A DNA stretch of 21,275 nt. It comes from DATIHK01 sp035480775 (GTDB lineage: Bacteria > Patescibacteriota > WWE3 > UBA101185 > UBA10185). The stretch spans positions 1 through 21,275 of the forward strand of contig DATIHK010000059.1 of NCBI GenBank assembly GCA_035480775.1. The letters run 5' to 3'. The position numbers and the translations under genes are program-made. Shown piece by piece: positions 19,649 to 21,275 of the stretch (its first letter is position 1; every line of letters starts with the position of its first letter). The notes beneath the pieces are model-generated. The model ran no database searches. It saw only the letters and a program-made list of their open reading frames with translations, and was not told the origin of the DNA.

Positions 19649-21275
19649 CTTCGGCTGTGTCCCCTTCTAGGACTTCATTCTGCTCAACAAATGCTACCGA
19701 GGTTACTTTGTCGTTGTCGTCTAATCTTATTAAGTGCACACCCTGAGTTGCTCGTCCTAGCAAAGGAATTTGTTTGCTAGACAATCTAATTATTTTGGCG
19801 CTGTGGGTGGCTATTAACAAATCGTTATCTTCTTTGACTGTTTGAACTTGTGCTGCAACTAGTTTGCCGGTTTTTTCGGTGACTTTGTAAGTCAAAATTC
19901 CGGTGCCTGCGCGGTGCTGCACTTTGTATTCATCTAAACTGGTTTTTTTGCCGTAACCCTTTTCTGTAACCACTATAAGATTACTTTTATTGTCCGATTT
20001 GGAAACTGTTACTGCTCCTACAACTGAATCTCCGCCTTTTGCTAATTTTATTCCTCCAACTCCTGCTGCTGCTCTTCCCATGGCTCTTATGTCGTTTTCA
20101 GAAAATCTAATTGATTGGCCTTGAGCTGTAGTTAACATTACATCGTCGTTTCCTGCTGATAGTTTCACATACGAAAGATTGTCTCCGCCCTCTAGCTTAA
20201 TGGCTAATATTCCAGCTGATCTGATATTGGCGAAATCTTCCATAGATGTCTTCTTAACTACACCTTTTTCGGTTACAAAGACAACAAATCCTTTTCCACC
20301 TTCTATTGTATCTGGATCTACAGGCAAAAATGCTTCAAGTGTTTCGTCTTGTGCGATATTTAAGAAATTAACAATGGCAGTTCCTTTGGCAATTCTGCTT
20401 GATTCTGGAATATCCCAGATGCGAAGCTTATAAACGCGGCCGGTGTTGGTAAAGAAAAGTGCGTAATCGTGCGTATTGCACGTTCGTATGACAGAAACTT
20501 GGTCTTCTTCGCGCAGTGACTGACCAGAAACTCCCTTGCCTCCCCTACCCTGTTTGCGATAAGTATCTTCTTTAAGTCGCTTGATATAGCCGTTGTTAGA
20601 AATAGTAATAATACAAGTTTCTTCGGCGACTAAATCTTCGTCGGTTAACTCCCCTACTTTGCCTTTGACTACTTTAGTTTTTCGGTCATCTCCGTATTTT
20701 GCCTTTAAGTCTAGCAATTCTTTGCGGACGACTTCGATAATTCTTTTTGGAGTTACTAACAGATCCTCGTAATCTTTAATAGTTAGCTGGATTTGCTTGA
20801 GCTCGTCTTCGATTTTTTGGCGTTCAAGTGCGGCTAAGCGGCGCAACTGCATATCCAAAATGGCTTGCGCTTGAATATCACTAAAGTCGTATATTTTGAT
20901 CAATCCGGCTTTGGCTGCGTCGGCGTCTTTACTCTTGCGAATCAAGGCAATTACTTCGTCTAAAATATCGAGTGCTTTTTTAAGTCCTATCAAGATATGC
21001 TCTCGCTCTTTTGCCTTTTTGAGTAAGTAGATAGTTCTTCTGATTACAATTTGTTGTCTATGCTTGATAAATTCGGACAACATAGCCTTTAAGGTAAAAA
21101 GTTTTGGTTCGTTGTCTAGAAGAGCAACCATGTTGGTGTTGAAGGTGCTTTGTAGCTGAGTGTATTTAAAAAGTTGGTTTTGTACTTTTTTAGGCATGGC
21201 GTCTTTTTTGAGCTCGATCATAATCCTCATTCCTTCGCGGTTAGATTCGTCGCGCAAATCTGAAATGCCTTCGAT
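19638..21275 (-). CDS. gyrA: DNA gyrase subunit A, C-terminal part (gene continues past the right edge)
   Basis: Subunit A of gyrase, which with GyrB introduces negative supercoils. The window contains the last about 545 residues. The frame is open through the last base (…IEGISDLRDESNREGMRI), so the active-site Tyr domain lies outside. Visible are the end of the tower, the coiled-coil arm (about 60-180: LKKAKEREHILIGLKKALDI; QAQAILDMQLRRLAALERQK) and the six-bladed beta-pinwheel DNA-wrapping domain. The GyrA box reads QGRGGKG (QRRGGKG consensus), which separates gyrase from topoisomerase IV. Repeated blade motifs occur (FVTEKGVVKKTSMEDF, VVTEKGYGKKTSLDEY). The C-terminus is short and acidic (EGDTAEDAE). 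It is co-transcribed with the overlapping DHH gene. Confidence 0.96.
   Translation of the reverse strand: MEGISDLRDESNREGMRIMIELKKDAMPKKVQNQLFKYTQLQSTFNTNMVALLDNEPKLFTLKAMLSEFIKHRQQIVIRRTIYLLKKAKEREHILIGLKKALDILDEVIALIRKSKDADAAKAGLIKIYDFSDIQAQAILDMQLRRLAALERQKIEDELKQIQLTIKDYEDLLVTPKRIIEVVRKELLDLKAKYGDDRKTKVVKGKVGELTDEDLVAEETCIITISNNGYIKRLKEDTYRKQGRGGKGVSGQSLREEDQVSVIRTCNTHDYALFFTNTGRVYKLRIWDIPESSRIAKGTAIVNFLNIAQDETLEAFLPVDPDTIEGGKGFVVFVTEKGVVKKTSMEDFANIRSAGILAIKLEGGDNLSYVKLSAGNDDVMLTTAQGQSIRFSENDIRAMGRAAAGVGGIKLAKGGDSVVGAVTVSKSDNKSNLIVVTEKGYGKKTSLDEYKVQHRAGTGILTYKVTEKTGKLVAAQVQTVKEDNDLLIATHSAKIIRLSSKQIPLLGRATQGVHLIRLDDNDKVTSVAFVEQNEVLEGDTAEDAE

Noticed and set aside
1..21275. tRNA, rRNA, tmRNA or RNase P genes
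   Set aside because: No T-loop (GTTCGAATC-like) or other consensus was found by reading both strands. A tRNAscan or Rfam run would settle it.

Overview
The window looks like a piece of a small, AT-rich bacterial genome of the Patescibacteria (Candidate Phyla Radiation). The evidence is indirect: tightly packed or overlapping genes, many stripped-down versions of core proteins, single-domain response regulators without a kinase, a TraG/HerA-like ATPase with its small partner, a type IV pilin-like surface protein, and several membrane proteins with no recognisable family. TGA is used as a normal stop codon, which argues against the UGA-recoded Gracilibacteria/Absconditabacteria. I cannot place it below the superphylum level.

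Layout. Positions 86-8031 are all on the + strand: EF-P; a membrane protein joining an Lgt-like region to a DksA-type zinc finger; a divergent LspA-like protein; two tandem receiver proteins; an RluD-type pseudouridine synthase; a degenerate LCP/LytR_C protein; a strong terminator; then a VirD4/TraG-like ATPase and a coiled-coil partner. Positions 8032-11215 are on the - strand: a TPR protein, a type IV prepilin fused to a GH26-type glycoside hydrolase, and a SpoU/TrmH rRNA methyltransferase. Positions 11246-13149 (+) carry a shortened YebC, RuvC and a polytopic membrane protein. About 790 bases without a gene follow, holding many inverted and direct repeats and a candidate small RNA. Then come a 94-aa orphan, a Xer recombinase (+), and a mostly - strand block: a membrane protein, a CBS-less IMP dehydrogenase/GMP reductase homologue, RNase HII, two divergent small orphans, a DHH phosphoesterase and the 3' part of gyrA, which runs off the right edge.

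The most notable protein is the prepilin-GH26 fusion (8754-10421). It has a complete class III pilin leader, a Ca-site-like pilin segment, a Pro/Thr linker and a GH26-like domain with both expected glutamates, which suggests a polysaccharide-degrading enzyme mounted on a type IV pilus or pseudopilus. The most notable nucleic-acid signal is a leader module found before three genes (trmH-like, ruvC and the 12355 membrane protein): a 5-bp stem with a 3-nt loop (GACGY-NNN-RCGTC), then exactly 17 nt with a Shine-Dalgarno at the same place, then the start codon. In two of the three, the stem grows out of the stop codon of the preceding gene. A looser relative precedes the gene at 673.

Two styles of gene start coexist. 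Some genes (yebC, xerC, rnhB) have an extended -10 box 6-7 nt before the start codon, so their mRNAs are probably leaderless. Four orphan genes (13938, 15362, 17907, 18267) are self-contained units with promoter, strong Shine-Dalgarno and terminator, and seem richer in GC by eye.
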